A stretch of 36,052 nucleotides of DNA from Collinsella sp. GTDB lineage: Bacteria; Actinomycetota; Coriobacteriia; Coriobacteriales; Coriobacteriaceae. The notes below the pieces were generated by a model. That model was not told the origin of the DNA. It did no database searches and saw nothing but the letters and a program-made list of their open reading frames with translations. A program made the position numbers and the translations under genes. The stretch lies in the NCBI GenBank assembly GCA_019414025.1, contig DXMU01000042.1:1-36052 (forward strand). Direction: 5' to 3'. Below, piece by piece: positions 1-7,383 of this stretch (position 1 is its first letter; every line of letters starts with the position of its first letter).

Positions 1-939
1 GAGTACGGGTTCGGCGTACTTGGCATGAGGGCGCAACGACGGTGCATGCGGGGAGCCGGCGGGCGCCTGGGCTTCGCTGGCCGCGCGTGCGGGGTCGACG
101 ATGCCCGAAATCAGGCGCTCGGCCTCATCGACATCCAAGCAAGGGGTACCGCTTACCAGGCCATCGGCCTCGAGGCTATTGAAGATACGCGTGACGCGAG
201 GGCAGTCGACGCCGATGGCACGGAGCTCGTCGGTATGCGCGAAGACCTCGTGTGGTTCGCCCTGCAGCGCGATTTCGCCATGGTTGAGCACGAGCACGCG
301 GTTGCAGTACTCCGAGAGCAGGGCGACCTTTTGCTCAACGACGACGATGGTGATTCCAAGTGCGCGGTTTGCCTCACGCAGCGTCTCGAAGACCAGCGTG
401 GAGCTGGCAGGGTCGAGTGCCGCGGTGGGCTCGTCGAGAACCAAGACGCGCGGACGCATAGCGAGAATGGCGGCGATGGCTACCTTTTGCTTCTGTCCGC
501 CCGAGAGGGTGGCAATCTCGCGGTCGCGCAGGTCGCTGATGCCGACGGTCTCGAGCGTTTCGCTCACGCGCTGCTCGATCTGGTCATGGGGGACGCCAAA
601 GTTCTCGAGGCCAAAGAGCATCTCGTCCTCGACGACCGAGGCGACCATTTGCGTGTCGATATCCTGCAGCACGCTGCCGACGATCTGCGATACATCGGTG
701 AGCGAGACCTCGCAGGTGTCGTGGCCGTCCACGGTGACGGAGCCAAAAAAGGTGCCGGTGTAGTGGTGAGGCACGGCGCCCGAGAGGCAGGCGGCAAGTG
801 TGGACTTGCCGGCGCCCGAAGGACCGATAATGCCGATGAAATCGCCCTGATGCACATTAAACGACACGTGGGCGAGCGCGGGCTCGGGTGCGCTGCCATA
901 TGAGAACGAGACGTCATCGACGCTGATGATCGTTTCCAT
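1..939 (-). CDS. ECF/Cbi-type ABC transporter ATP-binding protein (partial, C-terminus outside window)
   Basis: An open frame starts at the ATG at 937-939 after an AAAGGT Shine-Dalgarno and runs off the left edge without a stop (about 313 residues visible). Walker A reads GPSGAGKST at about residues 40-48. The Q-loop region reads VLQDIDTQMVASVVEDE followed by FGLEN, a pattern typical of energy-coupling-factor ATPases. The signature is LSGGQKQ and Walker B is VLVLDEPTAALD. Family knowledge: EcfA subunits power vitamin and amino-acid uptake with a T subunit and a separate S subunit. The low-complexity Ala/Pro stretch at the visible end could be a linker to a second ATPase domain, but that is outside the window. 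The preceding gene encodes an S component, so the two very probably form one transporter. Confidence 0.9.
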   Translation of the reverse strand, partial: METIISVDDVSFSYGSAPEPALAHVSFNVHQGDFIGIIGPSGAGKSTLAACLSGAVPHHYTGTFFGSVTVDGHDTCEVSLTDVSQIVGSVLQDIDTQMVASVVEDEMLFGLENFGVPHDQIEQRVSETLETVGISDLRDREIATLSGGQKQKVAIAAILAMRPRVLVLDEPTAALDPASSTLVFETLREANRALGITIVVVEQKVALLSEYCNRVLVLNHGEIALQGEPHEVFAHTDELRAIGVDCPRVTRIFNSLEADGLVSGTPCLDVDEAERLISGIVDPARAASEAQAPAGSPHAPSLRPHAKYAEPVL

Positions 940-957
940 GAATACCTTTCATAGTCG

Positions 958-1001
958 TTGGGGACGTTCTTACATGACTAGTCGTTAAAGAACGTCCCCA
1001 A
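958..1001. repeat. GGGGACG inverted repeat (REP-like hairpin)
   Basis: Two perfect 14-nt arms (958-971 and 988-1001) begin and end with TTGGGGACG/CGTCCCCAA. They enclose a loop that contains the palindrome GACTAGTC at 976-983. The hairpin lies between the S component and the ATPase, upstream of the ATPase ribosome site. It has no T-run. The same TTGGGGACG end recurs in the hairpin after xerD near 35758. Short TGGGACA/GGGACAC fragments at 1014-1042 look like a degraded second copy. Confidence 0.7.
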
Positions 1002-1045
1002 GAGCTAGTTGTTTGGGACAGTCTTTATCGATGGGACACTGTGGG

Positions 1046-1615
1046 TTAGTTGAGCTTCAGGGCCTTCTGAATGGGCAGATAGAGGGCGCCGACCAGAATG
1101 GCGTTAAAGACGGCGGTCATGGCGACGACGGGCAGCATAGCGGCGGCGAGCTCGCCGACCACGCCAAGCATGGCCATCTTGATAACCATGAAGATGACGC
1201 CGGAGACAAAGGTGGTCACGAAGGTAGCGACGATGGCGACGGCAGGCTTGACCTGACCGTTCTTGCCGGCGGCGTTGACGATGCCGGCCATGAGCATGGC
1301 GGCGATGCCCTCGGCGGCAAAATCGACGAACGGCGAAGTGGTGGTGATCTGGATCACGGCAGCCGAGATGAGGCCAATGACGAGCGCCTGGCCGATGTTG
1401 GGGCGAACGACCAGGATGGTGAGGCAGAAGGCCGAGATGATGAACTCGGGGCTGATCATGCCGCCCGAGATGCCCGAGATTGCCTTGCCGACGGTGAAGT
1501 TGAGGATGAAGCCGGCGGCGAGCAGGATGGCGAGCAGGACGAGGGCGCGGACATCGAGTTTGCCGCGGTCGGCGGTCTGGACGGTGCGGGGCTGGGCGGC
1601 GGTGTTCTGAGACAT
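1046..1615 (-). CDS. ECF transporter S component, probable tryptophan transporter
   Basis: This 189-residue protein is very hydrophobic, with about five to six membrane segments starting near residue 20 after a short polar N-terminus. The start chosen is the ATG at 1613-1615, which follows AAAGGAT at good spacing. An ATG ten codons upstream has no ribosome site. Size and topology fit ECF substrate-binding (S) proteins, and the next gene is an ECF-type ATPase. Substrate is inferred from regulation rather than from the protein: the mRNA leader carries a 22-codon ORF with three tandem Trp codons and an intrinsic terminator. This points to tryptophan, as in TrpP-type S components. A different aromatic substrate is possible. 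Confidence is high for S component and moderate for tryptophan. Confidence 0.8.
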   Translation of the reverse strand: MSQNTAAQPRTVQTADRGKLDVRALVLLAILLAAGFILNFTVGKAISGISGGMISPEFIISAFCLTILVVRPNIGQALVIGLISAAVIQITTTSPFVDFAAEGIAAMLMAGIVNAAGKNGQVKPAVAIVATFVTTFVSGVIFMVIKMAMLGVVGELAAAMLPVVAMTAVFNAILVGALYLPIQKALKLN

Positions 1616-1660
1616 GGTGAAAATCCTTTCGGAATGGGAGTGCAAGAGAAAAGCGGAGGC

Positions 1661-1790
1661 GCGTGATGCGAATGCGATCGGGCTCGAGATAGAAAAAGGC
1701 CCCCGGTCGAAACCGGAGGCCTTCCAATCACCTAGAGCTAAAAAACAGGCGTGAGGGACTCACTGTCGACCGATCGTATTCGCATCACGC
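1661..1790 (-). repeat. 21-nt inverted repeat bracketing the trp attenuator terminator
   Basis: Positions 1661-1681 and 1770-1790 are reverse complements at 20 of 21 positions. The 1770-1790 arm is the part of the leader ORF immediately after the three Trp codons. The 1661-1681 arm lies downstream of the terminator, between it and the S-component ribosome site. In a read-through transcript the arms could pair and enclose the terminator hairpin. Confidence 0.75.
1691..1723 (-). terminator. Intrinsic terminator of the trp attenuator
   Basis: On the minus strand an 11-bp stem (arms 1713-1723 and 1696-1706, one G-U pair) with a 6-nt loop is followed directly by a T-run. It lies 37 nt after the leader-peptide stop and about 76 nt before the S-component start codon, so it can switch expression of that gene. 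The leader segment CGGTCGA (about 1766-1772) is complementary to TCGACCG in the loop and 3' arm, a possible antiterminator contact. Confidence 0.85.
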
Positions 1791-1828
1791 CACCACCAGT
1801 TGTTGAGAGAGTTCATCGTGTTCTTCAT
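1760..1828 (-). CDS. Trp leader peptide (attenuator ORF)
   Basis: This 22-codon ORF starts at the ATG at 1826-1828, behind an AAAGGAG ribosome site (1837-1843) at 8-nt spacing, and ends with TGA at 1760-1762. It begins MKNTMNSLNN and then has three consecutive TGG codons at 1790-1798 (residues 11-13), followed by nine more residues. Three Trp codons in 22 is far beyond chance. With the downstream intrinsic terminator this is the classical ribosome-stalling attenuator layout. The segment overlapping the last Trp codons (GGCGTGA) is complementary to TCACGCC just after the stop codon, so a translating ribosome would choose between alternative folds. Expected behaviour: low charged tRNA-Trp stalls the ribosome and allows read-through into the transporter gene. 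Confidence 0.88.
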   Translation of the reverse strand: MKNTMNSLNNWWWRDANTIGRQ

Positions 1829-1886
1829 GTTGGTGGCTCCTTTCGTGATGCCGTGGCGCGGTCGCACCTAGTTGCTGTTGCGCTGC

Positions 1887-1895
1887 ACTATAGCA
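1887..1895 (-). promoter_or_regulatory. Extended -10 promoter element of the trp transporter leader
   Basis: On the minus strand TGC-TATAGT forms an extended -10 about 60 nt upstream of the leader-peptide ATG. No good -35 hexamer is visible at 17 bp, which is common for extended -10 promoters. Start-site placement near 1880 is an inference. Confidence 0.5.
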
Positions 1896-1914
1896 CAGCG
1901 AAGTGTGTGCGGGG

Positions 1915-2004
1915 AAATCTTTTTTAAAAAGATTTCAGGCGGGTTTCCCGCCGGTCAAAAGAGCGGGCTAAGCGGGCGAGGCTGCCATTGCTGCCTTGCC
2001 CGCT
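1915..2004 (-). terminator. Tandem hairpin terminator region downstream of the C69 dipeptidase
   Basis: Reading on the minus strand, a 12-bp hairpin (arms 1993-2004 and 1971-1982, one G-U pair, 10-nt loop) starts 12 nt after the dipeptidase stop. A second hairpin follows, GGCGGG-AAA-CCCGCC at 1938-1952, and then an AT-rich 21-nt palindrome at 1915-1935 that supplies a T-run. Together they should end dipeptidase transcription ahead of the trp-leader promoter. Confidence 0.7.
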
Positions 2005-2015
2005 CAGCTAGGACG

Positions 2016-3941
2016 TTACTCCTTGTTGCGACGGTAGAGGAAGTAACCACCGGCGGAGATGACGGCAACGCCAGCGATGGCGAATGCAGCCACCATGCGG
2101 CCATCAAAACGATCACCGGTGGTGGGCAGGCCGCCCTTGGTGTTCGTTTTGTTGGTGGTTACTGTGGTTGTGGTGTCCGACTTGCCAGGCTTCTCAGGCT
2201 TGGTGGTGGGCTGCTCGGGCTTAGCGGGCTGCTCGGGGGTGCCGGGCTGCTCGGGGGTGCCGGGCTGATCCGGGGTGACCGGATCGGTGGCAAGAGCATC
2301 CTTGGCGTAAGTGATGGACACCTTGAGGCCGTTGGTCTCGGTGTTCAGGTCGCTCGGGGTGAAGGGCTCGTCAAAGTTTCCGGCCTTCTGATAGGCGCGC
2401 ATCTCCTGGAGCAGGGCCTTGCACTTGACGTAGGTGTTCTCGGTGGCAGCCTTGCCGGCCTTGTTGGCCAGAGCGGTGCGGCCCTCGGTGGTCGTCTCGG
2501 CCAGCATGGCGGCGTCGACTTCCTTGTTCTGTTCGATGAGCTCGTTCTGGAGTGCATCGAGGTAGGAGCGGACGCTGATACCAAGGGTATCGGGATTCTC
2601 AAAGCAGAGGGAGCTGATGTCCATGAGGACGTAGTTGATGGAGTTCTCGGGCTCCTCGTTGTTCACGATGTCCGTCTCTTTGCAGTGGTCGAAGGAGACG
2701 GTCTGGTCGCTGAAATACGGGCTAACCTCGGTAATCAGCGCGGAGTAGAAGGGGGTGGCGACGGAGTACGCGGCGCGGGAGAGCATTTCCCACTGGATTG
2801 TTGCAACCTGGGGATCAAGACCGTTGCGAACCTGGAAGACGTGAATCTCGGTGTTGCGCTCGGTGCCGATGGCATAGGCACCGTCAGTGTTGGCGTTAAG
2901 GCCCGGGGTATTCTCGCCACGGTTACCGAGAGAGCGAATCATCTCAAAGGTAGTCCAGTCTTTCTTTCCGGGCTGGAAGAACAGCGGCTGCATCTCGTGG
3001 ACCAAGGCGCCGGTCGTGGCGCGAGCCTCTTCGCGCTCGTCCTTGACGATCTCGTAGTCGGTGCCCTCCTGGAGCTCGTTGCCAAAGTAGTTACGGCCCT
3101 GGACGTAGCGGGTCCACTGGTGCATACCGGAATTCTGAATGGTCTCGCCATAGGTTGCGGCGACGTCGAACTTGCCGTCGGTGTACTCGGCAAAGCCCTT
3201 CTCCTTAGGCATGGACTCGATGCCCTCGGAGTGCAGGCAGTTCTCGGGGTCGTTGAGGTCGACATCGTAGTTGAGGTTGCCGATGTTGGGGTTGATCGAG
3301 GCGACGTCGTCGGCGAGCTTCATGCCGATCCACTGGTGACCGGAAAGCGCGGCAAATAGCCAGGTCTCGTTGTTGTCGGCGATGATGATCTGGTCGTTGG
3401 AGCAGACGCCCTGCTCGTCAATCAGGCTGCCGAGGAGCTCGACGCCCTCGCGTGCCGTGGCGCTCTCGCCCAGGATGACGCTGGCGTAGTTGTACTCGCC
3501 GATGCCGGTTTTAGTCAGGGGGTCTGCTGTCTCGGCATCTGCATTCATACTGGTGCTTAGCGTGGCGGAGCAGGATACGCCCTTCTCGTTGATGCCTGCT
3601 TCAGAGTAGGCATCCCAGCGTTCATCCCACTGCGAGGGATGGTCGCGTACATAGGTGTAGCGATACGTGGTCTTGGTCGAGGTGTACATGAACGAAGACT
3701 CGTCCGAGCTGTACGTATGTCCCGGGCCGTGAGAGGGCTCAATGCCAAAGTGCTTAAGATAGCGCGGGCCATAGTCCTCGGAACGGCCGTAGTACGTGTT
3801 GCCGTCGGCCGTAAGGTTTTTGCCCATGTAGACCTGCGTGCAAGCGAGTGCAGAGGTCGGCATGGACATGATGGTTGCAGCTCCAAATGCAAGGCCTATG
3901 CCAAGCTTCTTGAGCGCGTTGACGGGGCGAGTTTTCCTCAT
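2016..3941 (-). CDS. Secreted, LPxTG-anchored C69-family dipeptidase (PepD-like)
   Basis: A 641-residue protein preceded by a strong GGGAGG ribosome site. The signal peptide spans residues 1-33: basic MRKTRP, hydrophobic core, then SALA. The next residue, Cys34, begins CTQVYMGKN followed by NTYYGRSED, the N-terminal pattern of peptidase family C69. These are Ntn-hydrolases whose nucleophile is the N-terminal Cys, so signal-peptidase cleavage would expose the catalytic residue directly (inference). A Pro-rich spacer with repeated PGTPEQ units lies at about 560-595. It is followed by the sortase motif LPTTG, a membrane segment and a basic tail ending RRNKE, so the enzyme should be cell-wall anchored. 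Its role is hydrolysis of dipeptides or short peptides outside the cell for amino-acid supply. It is longer than cytoplasmic PepD because of the added anchor. Confidence 0.92.
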   Translation of the reverse strand: MRKTRPVNALKKLGIGLAFGAATIMSMPTSALACTQVYMGKNLTADGNTYYGRSEDYGPRYLKHFGIEPSHGPGHTYSSDESSFMYTSTKTTYRYTYVRDHPSQWDERWDAYSEAGINEKGVSCSATLSTSMNADAETADPLTKTGIGEYNYASVILGESATAREGVELLGSLIDEQGVCSNDQIIIADNNETWLFAALSGHQWIGMKLADDVASINPNIGNLNYDVDLNDPENCLHSEGIESMPKEKGFAEYTDGKFDVAATYGETIQNSGMHQWTRYVQGRNYFGNELQEGTDYEIVKDEREEARATTGALVHEMQPLFFQPGKKDWTTFEMIRSLGNRGENTPGLNANTDGAYAIGTERNTEIHVFQVRNGLDPQVATIQWEMLSRAAYSVATPFYSALITEVSPYFSDQTVSFDHCKETDIVNNEEPENSINYVLMDISSLCFENPDTLGISVRSYLDALQNELIEQNKEVDAAMLAETTTEGRTALANKAGKAATENTYVKCKALLQEMRAYQKAGNFDEPFTPSDLNTETNGLKVSITYAKDALATDPVTPDQPGTPEQPGTPEQPAKPEQPTTKPEKPGKSDTTTTVTTNKTNTKGGLPTTGDRFDGRMVAAFAIAGVAVISAGGYFLYRRNKE

Positions 3942-4170
3942 TTTCCCTCCCAGCGTGCGAAAGCTCTCTGTCGCCAGAGGGCTTCAGCCAATAAAGACAC
4001 CTCATTAGCGTAACGAACTGGAAACAATATTCATCTATGAAAGAAACTTACTCGATAAGCGTGATGAAATATGCGATGAGCGGTTAATCGTACTCAGTTT
4101 GCAACTTTACTTTAATAAAGACGCCCTGTAATTACTGTAGCCGAATAAAGTAGCTGGGAATGCCCGAAAT
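3942..4170. other. AT-rich intergenic region upstream of the dipeptidase
   Basis: No credible gene is seen on either strand. The part nearest 3942 is the untranslated leader and presumed promoter of the minus-strand dipeptidase. No pair of -35/-10 hexamers at acceptable spacing stands out. The composition is clearly more AT-rich than the flanking genes. Confidence 0.5.
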
Positions 4171-4209
4171 GAAAATCCCCCGCTGTTTGACGAATGCATA
4201 AACAGCGGG
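4171..4209 (-). terminator. Terminator of the lipid kinase/microprotein operon
   Basis: Arms CCCGCTGTTT (4179-4188) and AAACAGCGGG (4200-4209) form a perfect 10-bp stem with an 11-nt loop. On the minus strand it is followed by GGATTTTC, a short T-run. It lies 38 nt beyond the microprotein stop codon. Confidence 0.75.
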
Positions 4210-4247
4210 AGAGGCGATAACTGGATGAATATCATACCAATGTGGAT

Positions 4248-4340
4248 TTACTTCTTTCGGCGGTGAATCACGTTGATGGCGTAACCGACGAGCATGGCCA
4301 AGACGATGACAATAAAGCCGATCAGGGGATTGTCGTTCAT
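4248..4340 (-). CDS. 30-residue single-span membrane microprotein
   Basis: ATG at 4338-4340 follows a near-perfect AGGAGG ribosome site, and the ORF ends with TAA at 4248-4250. The peptide starts MNDNPLIGF, continues with a run of Ile/Val/Leu/Met/Ala/Gly residues (about 6-25) and ends with HRRKK. This is one membrane helix with a positive C-terminus that should stay in the cytoplasm. Its start lies only 9 nt beyond the stop of the lipid kinase gene, whose last codons contain the ribosome site, so the two are co-transcribed and probably translationally coupled. A terminator follows. I do not recognise the family. A role as a small partner or localiser of the lipid kinase is conceivable but unproven. 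The strong ribosome site, the membrane-protein composition and the tight spacing are the case for it being real. Confidence 0.7.
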   Translation of the reverse strand: MNDNPLIGFIVIVLAMLVGYAINVIHRRKK

Positions 4341-4349
4341 AGGGTCCTC

Positions 4350-5267
4350 CTATTTTCCGAGCGGGGAGAATTCGTCGACGATGAGGTCGAGGCATTGCGG
4401 AAGCGCGCGGGCTCCAAAGACGCCCGAATTGCTGGAGATAATCTCGCCATCGAACTGCATGCCCAGTGACGGGGTGCAGGTGATCTTGGCTTCCTTGGTC
4501 TGGATGATCTTGAACTGTGGGCGCCCGAGTACCTTACCGGCGGGGTCAAGCGCAGCGGTGATCACAGTAGGCAGCAGCTGAACGGTGCGCACGGGTTCGA
4601 TGACCGCAATATCGACCATGCCATCGTTCATGCGGCAGTCGGGGAACAGGTTGATGTCGTTTTGAATGACCGAGGTATTGCCCGCCATGCAGCAGATGCC
4701 GTCGAGCTCCTCGACAATGCCGTCGTGCTCAATGGTAAAGTGCGCCACCGTGGGGTTGGGCGTGGCGAGAGCGGAGAGGAAGTAGGCGATCTCGCCGATG
4801 TCGTTTTTGGTGGGAGCGGCCTTCATCATGATCTCGGCGTCGAAGCCCGAGCCGGCGATGATGATAAAGCCGTGGCGCTTCTCTCTGCCGTTCTCGTCGA
4901 GCCAAGAGAGCTCGCCCATGTCCACTTTGACCGTGCGACCGGCGCGGCAAGCCTTGGCAAGCGCCGCCGCCTCAGGGGCATTGCCGATGTTGTTGAAGAA
5001 CAGGCAGGCCGTGCCGGAGGGGAAGACGAGCGTGGGGACGCCGCATCCGCGCATCTGGTCGAGCACGTTGGAGACGGTGCCGTCGCCGCCCGAAATCACC
5101 ACGCGATCAAACTCGCGCACGTCTGCCACGGCGTCCTCGGGTTCCATGCCATCGCCGATAAAACGCATCACGACCTCGTCGCCGCCCTGCGCGAGGGCGT
5201 GCGTGAATGCGTAGATTTCATCTGAGCTGGGGCCCGATGCCGGGTTGTGGATGATAAGGCAGCGCAT
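4350..5267 (-). CDS. Diacylglycerol kinase catalytic-domain (YegS/DgkB-type) lipid kinase
   Basis: A 305-residue protein with the DAGK catalytic fold. The N-terminal MRCLIIHNPASGPSS matches the usual NPxSG start. The nucleotide-binding motif is VISGGDGTVSNVL at about residues 57-69, followed by FPSGTACLFFNNIG in place of the more common PxGTxNDFA. GSGFDAEIM follows further on. The C-terminal half carries the beta-sandwich typical of the family (QFDGEI near residue 272). Such enzymes phosphorylate diacylglycerol or related lipids at the membrane. The exact lipid cannot be read from sequence, and the altered PxGT segment could shift specificity. The ribosome site is weak. It forms a two-gene unit with the microprotein just downstream. 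Confidence 0.88.
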   Translation of the reverse strand: MRCLIIHNPASGPSSDEIYAFTHALAQGGDEVVMRFIGDGMEPEDAVADVREFDRVVISGGDGTVSNVLDQMRGCGVPTLVFPSGTACLFFNNIGNAPEAAALAKACRAGRTVKVDMGELSWLDENGREKRHGFIIIAGSGFDAEIMMKAAPTKNDIGEIAYFLSALATPNPTVAHFTIEHDGIVEELDGICCMAGNTSVIQNDINLFPDCRMNDGMVDIAVIEPVRTVQLLPTVITAALDPAGKVLGRPQFKIIQTKEAKITCTPSLGMQFDGEIISSNSGVFGARALPQCLDLIVDEFSPLGK

Positions 5268-5365
5268 ACTTACGTTCCCGTTCTGTGACTAACCGAGTAT
5301 AGTTGTAAGACAATGCCGTTATCCTACCCGTGTTTTTCGGGCCTAACCTTATTCGATGGGTTGAT

Positions 5366-6499
5366 ATGTACATTTCCACACATCAGGCTCTACTCGACTT
5401 TTGCCAGCGCGCCCGTGAGTTTGACGCGATTGCCGTCGATACCGAGTTTTTGCGCGAGCGCACGTTCCATCCGCGCCTGTGTTTGGTTCAGATTGCCACC
5501 CCTGTCGAGAGCGTCGCGGTCGACCCTCTGGTGATCGACGACCTGTCGCCGCTGGCCGAGCTTATGGCCGACGAGAGCGTGACCAAAGTCTTCCACGCCT
5601 GCTCGCAGGATATGGAGGTTATGCTCCATACCGTGGGCGTGCTGCCGCGTCCGATTTTTGACACGCAGGTGGCCGCCGCCTTTTTGGGCGAACGCCAGCA
5701 GATTTCCTACGGCGCGCTCGTGCAGACGTTTTGCGGCGTCTCGCTGCCCAAGACCGAGTCGCTGACCGACTGGTCGCGTCGCCCGCTGACCGACAAACAG
5801 ATCGAGTACGCGATCGATGACGTCAAGTACCTGATCGTCGCCTATACCGAGATGATGAGCCGCCTGCGCGAGCTGGGCCGCGTGGACTGGGTGCTCGACG
5901 AGCTGCGCCCGCTGGCTGACGAGTCGCACTATCGCGCCGATCGCCACGAGGCGTTCCGTAAGGTCAAACGCATCAATTCGTGCAGCCGTCACCAGTTGGG
6001 CATCGCGCGCGAGCTCGCCGCCTGGCGCGAGGACCGCGCCGAGCGCCGTAACATCCCGCGCAAGTGGGTCATGTCCGACGACACGCTGCTTGCGCTCGTT
6101 AAGCGCAATCCCGTGCGCGTTGAGGAGTTCCGTAGCATTCGTGGTACCGACCAGTTGGGGGAGCGCGATGTGGACGGCGCGCTCATGGCCATCAAGCGCG
6201 GCGCGAGCTGCCCGCACGATCGCCTGCCGCTCATGGTGCGCGGGCACCGTCAGATCTCGCCGGAGCTGGAGAGCGTGACGGACCTGATGTATGCGCTCAT
6301 CCGCCTGGTTGCCGAACGCTCGGGAGTGGCGACCTCGGTTATTGCCTCGCGCGATGACCTGGCCGACTACATTGAGCATCCCGAGCAGAGCCCCCTGCGT
6401 GAAGGCTGGCGTTTTGAGCTTGTGGGCTCGCGTCTGGACGATCTGCTTTCCGGCAATATGGGACTCACCGTGAAGGACGGAAAGATTGAGTTGTTATAG
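5366..6499 (+). CDS. rnd: Ribonuclease D
   Basis: A 377-residue protein when started at the ATG at 5366, which gives the usual RNase D beginning (MYISTHQALLDFC). An ATG 12 codons upstream is in frame but would add an atypical tail. The DEDDy 3'-5' exonuclease domain spans about 1-185: VDTEFLRE (motif I, DxE), FHACSQDME (motif II, Asp) and YAIDDVKYL (motif III, YxxxD). One HRDC domain is evident near 205-290 and a second helical region follows. The enzyme trims the 3' ends of tRNA and other structured RNA precursors in the cytoplasm. It is divergent from the lipid kinase gene, with about 98 bp between the two starts. Confidence 0.92.
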   Translation: MYISTHQALLDFCQRAREFDAIAVDTEFLRERTFHPRLCLVQIATPVESVAVDPLVIDDLSPLAELMADESVTKVFHACSQDMEVMLHTVGVLPRPIFDTQVAAAFLGERQQISYGALVQTFCGVSLPKTESLTDWSRRPLTDKQIEYAIDDVKYLIVAYTEMMSRLRELGRVDWVLDELRPLADESHYRADRHEAFRKVKRINSCSRHQLGIARELAAWREDRAERRNIPRKWVMSDDTLLALVKRNPVRVEEFRSIRGTDQLGERDVDGALMAIKRGASCPHDRLPLMVRGHRQISPELESVTDLMYALIRLVAERSGVATSVIASRDDLADYIEHPEQSPLREGWRFELVGSRLDDLLSGNMGLTVKDGKIELL

Positions 6500-6563
6500 G
6501 GAAGCCTAGTCTGCTGAGTGGGTAGAATGCCTCCAACGTATAACTCGATTCGGAGGAATTCGC

Positions 6564-7268
6564 ATGCCCTATTACTATGGATACGGCTTTGGTATCGACC
6601 CGCTGTACCTGCTGGTTGTTCTTGTCTGCACGGTGCTTGGCCTTGCCGCGCAGAGCTATATCAATTCGACGTACAAGACGTGGTCCAAGGTTCGCTCGGA
6701 CGGCGACACGGGCGCCACGGTCGCTCGCCGCATGCTCGACGCCAACGGCTGCAATGCCGTGGGTATCAAGGGCGTCGCTGGTGAGCTTACCGACCACTAC
6801 AACCCGCAGGACAACAATCTGTATCTGTCGGATTCCAACCGTTCGGGCGGCTCGGTCGCAAGCGTTGCTGTCGCTTGTCACGAGGCAGGCCATGCCGCGC
6901 AGCGTCAAAGCGGCTATGCCATGATGAAGGTACGCACCGCCCTCGTGCCGGTCGTCAACTTTACCCAGAACACTTGGACCATCGTGCTGCTCATGGGCCT
7001 GTTTATGAACATCGCGGGACTCACGACCCTCGCACTGATCTTCTTCTCGTTTAGCGTGCTGTTCCAACTGGTTACGCTACCGGTCGAGATTGATGCTAGC
7101 CGGCGCGCCGTGGCGTATATTGAGCAGTCGGGTATGAGCTCCAAGCAGGTCAACGGTGCCAAGAAGGTGCTGACGGCCGCCGCGCTTACCTATGTGGCTG
7201 CGGCGCTCACCTCGATTATTCAGCTGCTCTATCTTATGGCTCGCTACAACAGAAACTCCAACCGATAA
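6564..7268 (+). CDS. Membrane zinc metallopeptidase (YugP-like family)
   Basis: A 234-residue protein preceded by a GGAGG ribosome site. It has one N-terminal membrane helix (about 12-30), a soluble segment with the zinc motif HEAGH at 106-110, then hydrophobic segments at about 128-168 and near the C-terminus (188-226). The motif sequence VACHEAGHAAQ and overall length fit the YugP/PF04298 family of membrane zinc peptidases, whose substrates are mostly unknown. A further metal-ligand candidate is Glu in LPVEIDASRRA, shared by the family. It sits alone between RNase D and xseA, with a hairpin after it. Confidence 0.87.
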   Translation: MPYYYGYGFGIDPLYLLVVLVCTVLGLAAQSYINSTYKTWSKVRSDGDTGATVARRMLDANGCNAVGIKGVAGELTDHYNPQDNNLYLSDSNRSGGSVASVAVACHEAGHAAQRQSGYAMMKVRTALVPVVNFTQNTWTIVLLMGLFMNIAGLTTLALIFFSFSVLFQLVTLPVEIDASRRAVAYIEQSGMSSKQVNGAKKVLTAAALTYVAAALTSIIQLLYLMARYNRNSNR

Positions 7269-7284
7269 CAAATTGGGTCGCTGG

Positions 7285-7314
7285 GCGCCGCGGGAATTTG
7301 TGTCCCCGCGGCGC
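7285..7314 (+). terminator. GC-rich hairpin after the zinc peptidase gene
   Basis: Perfect 10-bp arms GCGCCGCGGG (7285-7294) and CCCGCGGCGC (7305-7314) with a 10-nt loop lie 16 nt after the stop codon. There is no clear T-run, so termination strength is uncertain. Confidence 0.55.
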
Positions 7315-7383
7315 TGTACTATGTGTTGGACTTGAATTTGCGCAGGGCCAGAGCCTTTGTGCACGATGACGAAAGGAGGCTGC

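Noticed and set aside
1872..3359. 495-codon plus-strand frame opposite the C69 dipeptidase
   Set aside because: No ribosome site, low-complexity Gly/Leu/Val product, and a fully supported gene on the other strand.
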